DNA from: Triglochin maritima | Taxonomy: Eukaryota > Streptophyta > Magnoliopsida > Alismatales > Juncaginaceae | Direction of reading: 5' to 3' | NCBI GenBank assembly: GCA_963682175.1 | Contig: OY821784.1 | Span: 33,213,621 to 33,277,620, forward strand | Length of the DNA: 64,000 nt | Shown here: in pieces, positions 1 through 10,886 of the stretch | Layout of the letters: each line of letters starts with the position of its first letter | Numbering within the stretch: the first letter of the stretch is position 1 | Notes under the pieces: generated by a model | Databases searched by the model: none | The model's input: only the letters and a program-made list of their open reading frames with translations | Told to the model about the DNA's origin: nothing | Made by a program: the position numbers and the translations under genes

Positions 1-639
1 ATTAAAAGTAATGAGTAATGTCATATATGCTGCTGGGTGAGTTTCTGCTTTGAATATTAGTATACTAGAAGAAGAAAAAACTATAGATAGACCAACTACA
101 ACTTTGCTAGTGACCATTACAAAATATGATCAAACTGATTCTAGATCTCTTAGAGGCTTCAAATAACATTGACATTGATGTTGACGAAAACTTACTCTAG
201 AGCTTCGAAAAAAAAAGTAAAAGCCTGAATGTCCACTTCTGCAGGGAAGTGGTATGAAACTACCACTTTGTCAAATAAAATGTGCTTGCACATCTCTTAT
301 ATTATGATTGACATGTTGTGATTTATTTGCATTGTCAGAGAGCTATTTTGAGGCACACTACAACCTATGGGCAAGACATATCCTTGTTAAATTTGGTTGG
401 TCCAGTAGACTAACACTTTTTGAAGTTCAAGTACTTAGATAAAAGAAATTTAGACGGTTTTCTTATAGTATTTAAGAATTTTAATTATGAGCAATGTGAG
501 ACTATATTTACGATGTTCTCAAACACAAAAACTTTATGAGAGAGTAGTACACCAAAGAACATTAGTATTTGTAGACACAAATATGTATTGTTATATGACA
601 AAGATACGAAAAGATTTGTAAGAATGTTATCAGGGGTAT
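1..639. other. AT-rich sequence without a supported gene
   Basis: I looked for further exons of gene A on the minus strand and for retroelement motifs on both strands and found none that I can support. The stretch is AT-rich, contains only short open frames, and ends at the GGTAT that forms the left target-site copy of the solo LTR starting at 640. It is probably intron or intergenic sequence, but that is inference. Confidence 0.4.
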
Positions 640-2811
640 TGTTATATCCTAACCCTAATTAGGGTGCTAATCCCGGATTGGTGATGTGATGGTGGATTTG
701 CTTGAGGTGATGGGAGGTAAGGTGGTGGTGTTGGAGGCATGGGCTAGGCTACCCTTGGTTGGTGGGAGGTTTGTGTTTTAAAAGCACACCACACCTCTTC
801 CTCCACTCTTCTTCTTCTTCCATTCTCACACCAATCCTCCATCTCTCTCTCCCTCAGCTCCACTGACCGGCGATGGAGGAAGCGGCTGCGACGAGCAATG
901 AGGATGGCGTGATCGTGGCCTTGAGGTGAGTGGAGTTGGACGTGAGGAGTCAGGTGTTTGGGTTGCTGTTGGAGGCAACGTCGAGCGATCTCCGGCAAGC
1001 TCCGTTTAGCAAGAAAGGTATGTCAAGTTCATGCATTAGTTTTCTCACACTTGTGCGTGTGAGGTTTTGCTCGTCAGAGGTCGTAGACCTCGCCGGCGAC
1101 GAGAGACAACGAGTTGTGTCTGACAAGGCCACGTAGTTGCCGGCTAACGGTTGACCGGTTCTTGTTGCGATCAACCGATCTTAGTGTAATTCTCTGTGTT
1201 ACCCAGTATCAGTCGAACGATGCCTTTCGACGGTCGACCGGTTGAGCATATTTGTTGGGTTGGAGAGACTCTGATATTTTCGGTCAAACGAGACCCTGGG
1301 TCGTTCGACCGTTATATTGTTTTTTTAACATGGACCGAGCGTTGACCGCCCCAGACTATGGTCTGATCGGTGACTTAAGTGTACCACGCGTCGGTTCAAC
1401 CGTGTGGACTTTCGGTCGACCGGTGGTGGCTAAATGAATGTAGGAAGGACCCTGATATTTTCGGTCAAACGGGACCCCTGAGCCGTTCGACCGTTGCCTT
1501 GATTTTGACTTAGTCTTAGTCTGATTTTGACCATCTAGCGGTCGATCGGTTTCTACCTTTTGTTCGACCGTTGGGGGCTTAAGTCATGAGCCCAGGGTTC
1601 GACCGGTTGAGGAGCTTGTTTGAACATTTCCTGTTCATTTGGGGAACGATCGACCGTTTGTGCTCATGACTGAATCTTTGTCATTATGGAGTGTCAACTC
1701 TGTCCACGGAAGCCCGTGTCTTCGTCTAGTGCGTGAGTCGAAAGGTGACGGTGGGTGCGTTGATCGTGTCTGACCATGAACCGTCGAGTGGAAAAGTGTG
1801 GATACCTAGGATGTGTCACCTTCGTACTATAGATTGTGGCGTAGTATAAAGTTTTACTTGACTCATATTAGAGTAGTAGCCCTGAGGGATCGCAGATCTC
1901 AATGCACGATATGCATGACTCTACGAAACGAGATGATCAGGTGGACTTCGGTTCGGATGAGTCGATTAGCCGGCATTATGGGCAACGGATACCTTCGACT
2001 GACCTTGATGGCGATGATGTGACCCGCACGCCCTTGATGGCGGCGGTGTTGGTAGCCCGTGTTGAGAGACAGTCAGGTGAGGATTCCTTCGCGCGACCGA
2101 GTGGCGGCGGAGAAGACCGCGCGACATAGATGGCGACGGTGACTGCCTGACGATGTTTTCTGGCAGGTAGCTTGGCTGTGGCACAGCCAGGTGAGTGGAC
2201 CGACCTGAGCGACAGCTCCATCGGTGAGGTGTTGATTCTACTGATGCGGACATGCGGACGCCCCTCACCGAATCTCATGATTAGTGTAGCCGCGTGTGGG
2301 GCGCGTTGCGTACTCTCCATAATATTGTATGTGCCTACAGTAGGTCTCTGTGGGAGACCCGATGATAGATTATGGACAAATGTTTCTTATACCCTTGGAG
2401 GGAGATATTTATTTATTGCAATATATATTGTCATGTTATACTAGTATGATAGGTTCATTTATTTATACTTTAGCATGCATTTAGGTGAGTTTGGTATACA
2501 GGATTTCTTTATGGAAACTCAGGCATTGTTATTATATTTGCATTTCAGGACCGTAGTAGGTTCTGGCGGGTGACGACCAATGGTGGGGGCACTCTGGGAT
2601 CGGATCCTCTATCGTATTTTCCTAGGTTATATGACTGCTTGTATTTATACTTCATTATACTTGATGTAATCATACCTTTTGACAACTCTGATGTAATATG
2701 GTGCACCTCATAGATATTTTATGAGTAGCGTTCCCGCGCTTTTTGGGTTCTATGTCTTGTGATTCTTTGTTGTTAATTTTTTTTAATTTTCCGATGTTTT
2801 GGGACGTTACA
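640..2811 (+). mobile_element. Solo LTR of a Ty3 (Tekay/Del-like) retrotransposon, E1 family
   Basis: The unit starts TGTTATATCCTAACC and ends GGGACGTTACA, matching the ends of the complete LTR at 41995-43869 (TGTAATATCCTAACC and GAGGACGTTACA). It is flanked by GGTAT (635-639) and GGTAC (2812-2816), a 4-of-5 match expected of an ageing 5-bp target-site duplication. No primer-binding site, gag or second LTR follows, so it is read as a solo LTR left by LTR-LTR recombination. It carries the family landmarks: a GC-rich leader, a donor-like site GTATGTCAA at 1018, degenerate CGGTCGACCG copies at 1149-1660 and an acceptor-like TTTCAG ending at 2548. It lies 3' of the last visible exon of gene A, so it probably sits in an intron of that gene. 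Confidence 0.8.
1149..1660. repeat. Degenerate CGGTCGACCG palindrome cluster in E1
   Basis: One perfect copy lies at 1231-1240. About ten eroded versions surround it, for example TTCGACCGTT, GGTCAAACG and ATCGACCG. Most changes are C to T or G to A at CpG steps, as expected for methylated DNA. The cluster lies inside the predicted leader intron of the LTR. Confidence 0.75.
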
Positions 2812-3079
2812 GGTACATTATTTCATAAAGTCCAGATCCTAATTTATGATTTCAGGTTTAACGAAGTTCTCATTCTAGTTATATTGAAGGGTAATGCTTC
2901 TACAGTTCTACTCAATGACTCATAAAAATTACAGAAGTGATTTCTCTATAACAGATTACTTTCGAGTTAGGCTCATTCAATCAGAAAAAATCATCCAACA
3001 AATACATAAGACCACTTAACCACTTCACTAGAAATATAGTAATTTTTCGTTTTAATTCAAATAAAATAATATGGCATAC
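2812..3079. other. Intron or intergenic spacer of gene A
   Basis: This AT-rich stretch lies between the E1 solo LTR and the donor site that ends exon 4 of gene A on the minus strand. I see no exon, terminator or repeat in it. Confidence 0.4.
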
Positions 3080-4826
3080 CAAAATGTAAAAGAAAACTTG
3101 AGTTTGTGCTTCTTGTAAACCTGTTTCCTGAAGTGTCTGTACAGAAATCCCTATCCATTACCATTACCAATCTCCCATACTCGACGTCTGAAGATATCTT
3201 GACATCAAGAGAAAATTTGAGATCGGGCTCAAGAATTTTCAATGTAGATGGCACAACAGCACCAGCCCCATATACAAGAAGCTGAAATAGATAGAAAAGG
3301 CGTGTATTAGGTTTATTAAAGTGAACTAAGTAAGCATTTATGATACATGTTGAGTGGAATATTGGAATGTCTTGCTTACATTGCAGTTTTCGGCCGAGCA
3401 TTGGAAACCATCCTTGCCTTTGCAAGGCTCGCTGAAAGAAATGTCGACAGTAACATTTGAAGCATTCGTAAAAGGTGAAGCAACTGATAATTGAGCAGTT
3501 GGTGGAACAGTATCTGCACGTTATATCCTGTTAATTTTCTTATCGAAGCAATTAAAAGAAAATGTGTGCATTATAAAAAATATGTAAACCACGAGCATTT
3601 AACGAATAGACCCTTAAATCAATTGGACATGTCTTCCCCACGACTAACATATCGTTTGTTTATTTTGACCTCATATTTTATAATGAATAGAGATTTTAGT
3701 GACTAGTACACAATGACTAGGTCATACTAAGATCCACAAGAATAATATATTGTGATTATTTTTTTATCTGTAATCTCGTGTGATTATCTCTTCTATTGTT
3801 AAATGGCTTTTGTTAACCTGGATTTTGACTCAAGGTGCTTGAATGTATCACTTCAATAACCACCTAAGGAAATTGTGACAAATTAAAAGATGGCATTCTA
3901 GTGTAGGTTTATCCTTAGATGCGTTAACGTGCTACACCCATTCATTAAAATTACCCGCAAGGTGATTCTTCCATTAATATCATTGCATATGATCTAAATA
4001 AAAAAGAAAGGCATAAAAAGATAGATTTATGCATTTGTTTGAGATTTATTTTCAAGCTTAATTTTTGAACTAGTCTACTAGAGAATATTTATGGCATTTT
4101 GCTTACAAGGAAAGTTAAATTAGATGAGTTGGCATGTATAATGCTTTGCATCTAAAAATTGTCTTCTTACTTCAAATTATCAGCTAAAGGCAAAAGGAGA
4201 TCATTAATTGAATTAGTAAATAAATACTTAAATACTAGGAATATTTAATGCACAGAGCATGAGATTATTAAAGTTACAATAAATTCAAGCATTGAAAAGA
4301 AAAAGGAAAGAGGTAGGTCACTTAACCAATAGTCCAATTATAACTAGCACATCGGACTCCACCAGCTCCATTTAGGCAAACCTGGAACTTATGATAGCCA
4401 TCTAACAAATTTCTGTACAGAGCCTTCCTCTCTTCACAGTTTGAAGGTTTAAAATCATCTAACTGCACATGATCACAGAGTCATGGGATCACAAAGTGCA
4501 AGAAGATCATGAGTTCATGACTATATATGTGTATGCATATAGTGATCACTGGTGGCTGCTTAAATTTGCGCATTCAAACAAACTTGACTAAAGTCAGGCA
4601 AAACATAATGAGACTCTGAAGTGCATGCAAGAGAAGCAATTTGTATTGGGTGAGCAACCTGTGCCGCAAAATGAAGATCATGTAATACAAACCAAGCTTG
4701 GGGTTGGCAGAATAATTTTAACGTTCTTAAGTATGGCTGGAATAATGGACTCTGCCTATTATTAGCGGTATTGGCATTTATTGAAGTGTATCAAGTAAAT
4801 TGTTGGGTAAAATTTGAGAACTGGTG

Positions 4827-4857
<31 letters not shown>

Positions 4858-6065
4858 TAACTAACAATAGGTCAGTATGGCTGGAATCATGGACTCTGCC
4901 TATTAACTAACAATGGTGAACCCACATCATGGATTGCATGTACGACGGGGAAACAAGTTCCAAACAAAACAATGCAGATCGAATCAACAAAATTTTCAAA
5001 TCCTACATTTCTTGTTGCATGGATAATGCCTTGACCGGATATATCACCTCCTTTTTGTAATCGATCAGATCTATCATCTCTAACGGCAACCTCACCGCTT
5101 AGCTTGAGTGGACAAAAATATAAGAAATTTTTTTATTATTACGTTTTGCAAGTTCATATAGTTTGCAATTTTGCCTAAGCTCGCCTAAACACCGCTTCTG
5201 GTAGAGGTCAATACTATTAATGAGTCCATAACTTTCCTACTTTTATTGTTTCGTTAGTATTTATGAGTTCATATATGAGCTAAAAGCTAATTATAAGATC
5301 AATTGAAAGGTACAAAACTGATCACAGCCACTGTTTGTTAAAAATACAAACTCATTGGCAACTCAGTATCAAAAACATTCTTCAAAATAAGAACTGAACA
5401 ACTATAGTTGACATGTAATAATGGAATATGAAATAAACTGGCCTTTGAGAGGGGAAACCTTACAAAATTTTACATTCTTCATTCTAAACTTTCTTTATCT
5501 CGTTATCCGCGGATGCATATAATCATACAACGGAAGAAAAACACATGTTTTGTTTAAGATCTCACCGTGAACACAAGCAAAGTCGTAGAAGGTCCACTTT
5601 ACAGTAAAAGGGGAGGAACATAAAAGTGAGAAATAAACAGTAACCCATTAACTAGACATCTCACATTCAGAGGCACGTCTTTTTCCTTCTTAATCTCACT
5701 AAAATCCCCCCAACCCCACACATTAACAACTTTCCAACTACTTAAAACCCCACAAGACAAAACCAACAAACTAAAGCTCACTACTAGAATAATACGGTGT
5801 AAGAAACAATACAAATGCACAAATCACAAAAACAGAAACAACATCACATGCATGTGAATCAGAAACCTTAGATGGACAAACAAACCTTGCATTTGATGGC
5901 ATTTCCACTTCCCAAGACCTCAAACTCAAACCGAGCCTTGTTGGACGGAGAAAACAGAGGAGGGGTTTTCAAGAACCTTAAACCAACCCCACCATATGCG
6001 GCATTAGAGCAGAGACCCAAAATGAACAGGAGAGTGCCCAAGATGAGATTTTGATGGATACCCAT
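3080..6065 (-). CDS. Gene A: N-terminal exons of a secreted or membrane Ig-like protein (3' end not seen)
   Basis: Four exons on the minus strand join in frame: 5886-6065, 4327-4462, 3380-3513 and 3080-3281. Every junction has GT-AG borders (donors GTTTGT, GTTAAG, GTAAGC, GTATGC). The 217 codons start with a hydrophobic signal peptide (about residues 1-25, MGIHQN... to NAAYG). A segment then reads F-x-F-x-V, CKLDD, LLDGYHKFQV and YNWTIDTVPPT. This is the pattern of bacterial-type Ig-like modules (CSLDG, L-DG-H-F-V, Y-WTID). A Cys-rich stretch (SEPCKG, CSAENC) and SGNRFTR follow. Several NxS/T sites fit a secreted protein. The reading frame is open at the last donor, so the protein is incomplete here; the E1 solo LTR lies just beyond. 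It resembles uncharacterised large plant membrane proteins; I do not know its function. The ATG at 6065 was chosen because the signal peptide starts there. Confidence 0.8.
4731..4909. repeat. Short direct duplication flanking a C26 homopolymer
   Basis: A segment of about 36 bp (AGTATGGCTGGAAT...ATGGACTCTGCCTATTA) occurs near 4731-4766 and again near 4874-4909. A run of 26 C residues lies between them at 4828-4853. The whole block is inside intron 1 of gene A. Confidence 0.75.
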
Positions 6066-6310
6066 TAGAGAGGAACTACTATTAAGTATTGGGTAGCCTT
6101 TGGATTGGAGAAAAACATCAAAAAAATGAGTGCTCAAGATGAGATTTTGATGGATACCCAATACTATTAAGTATTTGGTATGCTTTTGATTGGACAAAAT
6201 ATAAAAGAAAATGAGTGCTCAAGATGAGATTTTGATGGTTACCCAATGGAGAAAAGCTGCTATTAAGTGTTGGGTAGGCTTTGGATTGGAGAAAACATCA
6301 AAGAAAATGG
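6032..6310. repeat. Tandem triplication over the start codon of gene A
   Basis: Three tandem units begin GAGTGCYCAAGATGAG at 6032, 6128 and 6213 (periods 96 and 85 bp) and degrade toward 6310. The first unit encodes the start of the gene A signal peptide. The second is still open in frame and offers an alternative upstream start at 6197 that would add 44 residues. The upstream copies probably now form 5' leader sequence. The minus-strand 5' region beyond 6310 should hold the gene A promoter, but no clear TATA box is visible. Confidence 0.75.
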
Positions 6311-7862
6311 AAAAATGATGTGTTAGAGGCAATGTGAGTTGTTTGAGCTGAGGATGGGCAGTGTCACAAGTGTGGTCCTCAGCTGTGATTGCATGCCCCC
6401 TTGTCTGTGCCTGTGGATTGGGCAGTATAAGGCGTGAGTTGTAGAGAGAGAAAGAGGAGAGAGAGGGAGATGGTTGGCTGTGGAGAGCCATGGGAGTAAT
6501 GGGAGGATATGGGTGGGGTTGGAACATCAACTGACATGCTCTATATTTTGAATTTTGTTTGCAGAGATTATACCGAGAAAAGAAAAGGTGTAGGAGAATT
6601 GTCGTTTTGTTTGCTTGTGATAGCTGTTTTTTCCTCTGAGATTTATTGCTAAATTATTAGAGTGGAGTGTGAGATTTGGACTACAAGCTAACCCCTGTTT
6701 GACTGTTTATTTGTAAGATCTGGTTATAGGGAATATGGTGGTTAAGCTTCTGTAAGTGTTCACCAATTAATGAAGGAATCTTGAAGTAAAGAGTTACTGG
6801 CTGGAGTTAGTTTAATGGGTAAATTGTTGATCTACTGTTGTTTGCATCTCAGTGGAGTAAGTTACAATTTTAAGTTTCGTAAGGAAAGGACCTCTCTACT
6901 CTCTAGTGATCCAAAATATCACCCAGGACATATGAGCAAATTTTATAAATATAAATGTCTTACTCAGATATCTTTTAATTTGATAGCATTTAATGTATAG
7001 CTTTCAATTTGAAATATTCTTTCACTTACGCCTTTTTACTGATTTCTCGACACAATTTTGGGTTAGCTTGATTTACTAGGAGTTGAATTCCACGTTTGGT
7101 CTTATTTCTTCCCATAAATCTAAAATATAAGTAGAACATCATAATGAAAAAATTGAGAGAACGAATAAATTTTGAGGGATTTTCTTTTTAGAGTAATTAC
7201 GGATTAGTCCAAGTTACACACATTTTTCTCGCATTGAATGAATATAGGTGATAACCTTTTTAATTGGATGGCATTGGAGATAATGAAGCGTATTTCAAGA
7301 GTATATTTCATAGTATTTTCAAAGGAATTGTCTGTTGATTGCTCCAAATAGAGCAACTGAACGGGACTCCTTTAGGAGTTGGTGAGCGCAAATATCACCG
7401 ATGATTTTCAAGTTTGCATAAAAGTTCTCATAAAGAGTAATCATCATTTTTTTAGAATGTTTTTATTTCCCAATAAACATGTGATATGTAGTCCTGTCTA
7501 TGTAGACTATTATGTGTTATTGTCTATGTAGACTATTTAAGGTTACATTTGCTTGTGGAATATGGAAACTCAATCGTAGATTTTGAAGAAAATTTTTACC
7601 ATCCCCTCAAATACAACTTTTGAACGAAAAATCTCACCTCCATGTTCTCCTCACCAAATACAACTCTTAGTACAAAAATAAACATCTCAATCGTTCTCAA
7701 ACGCCATCCACCAAACACTGCAAATCCGTGTGAGAGACTAGTTGTGTTTCGGGGAGAGAATGCAAAATTCTCCCCAATCGAAAGGCAACTTTTGGGTCCC
7801 AAACGCACCCTTATAACTACGTCGCTTTGCAGGAATTTCATTTTTCCATTGCATACTAACAT
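6311..7862. other. Intergenic region upstream of gene A
   Basis: This holds the presumed gene A promoter and AT-rich spacer. Near the right end, 7531-7822 may be a decayed MITE: it starts AAGGTTACATTTGCTTG and ends with the complement of AAGGGTGCGTTTGGGAC. Those ends match only about 11 of 17 positions and I could not define a target duplication. No gene is supported. Confidence 0.35.
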
Positions 7863-8407
7863 TGTAATGACCCTAACTGTTTAAGGGTTTAATGGGTGTT
7901 TAGGTGGAGTGATGATGGTGTTTGCATGGGAATGGAGGAAAGAGGAGGTGACGTGATGGGGAGGCATGGGTGAACAGTGGGTGCTTGGTGTAGGGTGCGG
8001 CTGGGTTGAGGTGATGGTTGGTTTTTAAGAGGAAACCAATGTTTCCCTCTCCTCTTCCTTTTTTTTCTTCTTCTTCTTCTAACCTTTCTCCTCTCCATCA
8101 CTTTTCTTCCTCTTCCTCGGTGGCTCGTGTGTGTGGTGGTGTAGGCGCACGAGGCAAGGGCGTGTTGGGCTTGGTGCGGCGCGAGACGGAGGACGTGTGT
8201 GAGGTTGCGGTCCGGAGGCGTTGTAGTCGGAGCTCCGGCGTTCTTCGTCGTTCGTCGCAAGGAGGTATGCTAAGTTCTTGCATTAGAGGCCTTTAGTGAT
8301 CACCCACGTTGAGGTGATGTTGTGGTCGGTCGCGGGAGGTCGGAGACCTCGCCGGCGACAAGGTTCGGCGTCAAAACCTAGGTTGGTGCAAGATTGAAGA
8401 CGACTGT

Positions 8408-8892
8408 CGGTCGACCGGGTCCCTCGGACGGTCGACCGAACGTAGTGTATTTCGTCTGTCTGTGGTGTTTCGGTCGACTGGGTCCTTGTGTTCGGTCGAC
8501 CGAAACTTAAGTGTACCGGACCTTTAGTGTGGTTTGTGGTCGACCGTTATATGACATAGAAATAATAGGATGACCCTGTTAGTTTTCGGTCGACCGAGAC
8601 CCCTGAGTCGGTAGACCGATAATTTGAATTTAATGTTGACCAGACTTCGGGTTTTGATCTCGTTCGGTCGACCGGTTTTAGACCTTCGGTAGACCGTTAG
8701 GACTTATGTTTTGCGCAAATAGTTCGACTGTTGCAGACGCTTCGGTCGACCGATTCCCTTGTGGCGGCGGTCGACCGAGTTGTCACTTTCGGTCGACCGA
8801 TTCCCTTGTGGAAGCGGACGACTGGTTGTCACTTTGGTTGACCGATTCCCTTGAGGAAAAGGGTCGACCGAGTTGTCTTTTTCGGTCGACCG
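8408..8892. repeat. CGGTCGACCG palindrome cluster in E2
   Basis: Perfect copies include 8408-8417 and 8429-8438 (start-to-start 21 bp) and 8883-8892. The stretch 8740-8892 repeats a unit of roughly 45-50 bp in which palindromes alternate with GATTCCCTTGTGG and AGTTGTCACTTT spacers. Variants such as CGGTCGACTG and CGGTAGACCG are single-base decays. Confidence 0.9.
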
Positions 8893-9704
8893 TTTTGCAC
8901 AGGACAGAATTCCTGGTTCCGCTTAGGATGCCAACTCTGTCCACAGAAACCCGTGTCCTCACCTTGTGCGTGAGCCGAGAGGTGACGGTGGGCACGTTAC
9001 GCGTGCCTGCCCAAGAACCGCCGTGTGGAAGAGTGTGGGTGTCCGGAACGTGTCACCTCCATGTATGGATCATGACAAATCTGGTGGATTGATTTGACTC
9101 GTGTTAGAGTAGCAGCCTGAGGGATTGCAGATCACATTGCTTCAGCGGGCACGCAACTGTCGTTGGGTGAAGTGACTACCGGCTTGAGGGGCTACGGAGG
9201 CCGCTGCCCTGCTTTTATAGCGGCGGAGTTGATGTCTGCACGTGGAGCTCGTTGACCCTGCGGACTTCGGTTCGGATCTGTTGATTGTCTGGCCCTTTGT
9301 GTGGCGGATATGTTCGATTGGCCTTGATGGCAGTGATTGCATGTGTCGTGCGGCTTGTGTGGCAGCGGTAGGGCCCTTGTGCGGCCTGTGTGGCGGCACG
9401 GAGGATCGCGCGTGGCATGTGTGGTTGCGGCGATGGACTGCCGATGATGTGTTCCGGCAGGTAGCTCGACTGGGCACCTATCAAGTGAGGTACTGTGCGG
9501 CTTGTGTGGTGCCGGTGATGGACCGACCTGAGCGACGGCTCTGTTGGTGTGGTGGTGGACCACGATGTTTTCAGATCTAATTCTACCTGCGCGGAAGTGC
9601 GAACGCCTCCTCACCGATCCCTTGGCTTGTGTAGTCGCGCGTGGGGATGTGTTGCGTACTGTCCGTTAGACCGTATGTGCCTACGGTAGGTCTCTACGGG
9701 ACCT

Positions 9705-9880
9705 GATGTTGGACCGTGCGGTCTGTGTGGCGGCGGTGATGTTTGACCGTGTGGCCTGTGTGGTACCGGTGGTTGTTGGACTGTGCGGCCTGTGTGGCGA
9801 CGGCGATGTTTCGGACCGTGGGGCCTGTGTGACAGCGGTGGTGATTGTAGACCGCGGGGCCTGTGTGGTAGCGGGAACAA
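9705..9880. repeat. 33-36 bp tandem repeat inside the E2 LTR
   Basis: About five units share CCTGTGTGG followed by a CGGYG block; unit starts lie near 9722, 9755, 9789, 9824 and 9860. The repeat sits in the predicted leader intron, downstream of the palindrome cluster. Confidence 0.75.
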
Positions 9881-10359
9881 TTGCAGGACGGATGTCCGGT
9901 TTTGCCATTGTGGGAATGTTTACTGTTTTGTATTCCATGTCATACTATACTAGTATGTTAGGGCATATAGGTGAGCTTGTCATACGGGGTTTTCTTATGG
10001 AAACTCATGCATTGTTGTTGCATCTTTTTCAGGACCGCGTTAGGTTCCGGCGGGTGGTGACCGAGGGAGATTGCACTTTGGGACTGGATCTTGTCGTCTA
10101 CCTACATTAGGTTGTCGTGATTACGTGTTTTATGTATTACGTATTCTGATGTAATCACTCTTTTGACAAACTCTTATGTATTATGGTGCACCAGTTGTAT
10201 TTGAGTATTTCTTTCAGTAATGTCCCCACTCTTGATGGTTTCATCCTCGTGTTTCCCTTGATTTTAAAAGTTTAAATTTTCCGTTGTTCGGGGATGTTAC
10301 AATGAGACTACATGGGTGACATTACTGAAACCCCCAAGTTACGTGGGCTGTTACAATGT

Positions 10360-10886
10360 TGTAAAACCCCCAAGTTTAGTCTCACATTACTTAACATGAG
10401 AATGTTGGGGTGGGATATAAAGACATGAGCCCACTACCATAACACTTACCAACTTAAGTTTTGTGACAATAGGTGGGTGTTGTGGTCCAGTGGGCACATG
10501 GGTGACGGACCGGGACCCGGGCTCGATGCGGGTTCGGAGACGGGACGTTACAGATGGTATCAGAGCCTGAACCAGCCGGAATTGTGGGAACTAAGTGCTA
10601 CACCTAAAGGGTGGGAGCCACCTCTAGAATCCCACAACTCCTGGTGATTGAGTGGCTTGACCCTGACGAGGACGTCAGGTGTTCAAGTGGGGTAGGTTGT
10701 AAAACCCTCAAGTTTAGTCTCACATTGTTTAACATGAGAATGTTGGGGTGTGATATAAAGACATGAGTCCACTACCATAACACTTACCTAAGTTTTGTGG
10801 CAATAGGTGAGTGTTGTGGGTCAGTGGGCACATGGTTGACGGACCGGGACCCGGACTCGATGCGGGTTTGGAAACAGGACGTTACA
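10360..10886 (+). mobile_element. TRIM: 527-bp terminal-repeat retrotransposon in miniature
   Basis: Two direct repeats, 10360-10552 (193 bp) and 10698-10886 (189 bp), both start TGTAAAACCC and end GGACGTTACA. Directly after the first is a primer-binding site at 10555-10566, TGGTATCAGAGC, complementary to the 3' end of initiator tRNA-Met. Before the second is a purine-rich tract, GTGGGGTAGG, at 10687-10696. The 145-bp interior has no coding frame. Size, PBS and PPT fit the TRIM class, which needs proteins supplied by other elements. The 3' LTR end is the same as in the Ty3 E1/E3 LTRs, which suggests a shared integrase. The 5-bp right flank is AACAT; the immediate left flank is AATGT. Confidence 0.88.
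10555..10566 (+). promoter_or_regulatory. tRNA-Met primer-binding site of the TRIM
   Basis: TGGTATCAGAGC starts two bases after the 5' LTR ends. The same 12-mer follows the Ty3 LTRs at 43873 and, in complement, 38936. Confidence 0.88.

Larger units (their letters stand above)
7863..10301 (+). mobile_element. Ty3 LTR, E2 copy, probably solo or truncated
   Basis: The LTR starts TGTAATGACCCTAAC and ends GGGGATGTTACA, like the E1 and E3 LTRs. It has the same internal order: GC-rich leader, donor-like GTATGCTAA at 8265, CGGTCGACCG cluster at 8408-8892, a block around CTGTCCAC near 8936, then TTTTTCAG ending at 10032. No primer-binding site follows directly. A short junction (10302-10359) leads into a TRIM element. 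The left flank AACAT (7858-7862) has no copy directly right of the LTR, but AACAT recurs exactly at 10887-10891 after the TRIM, so the two may have been inserted or rearranged together. Confidence 0.75.

Noticed and set aside
7531..7822. MITE with GGGTGCGTTTGG-type end
   Set aside because: The two ends agree at only about 11 of 17 positions and no target duplication was found, so it is mentioned only in the spacer entry.
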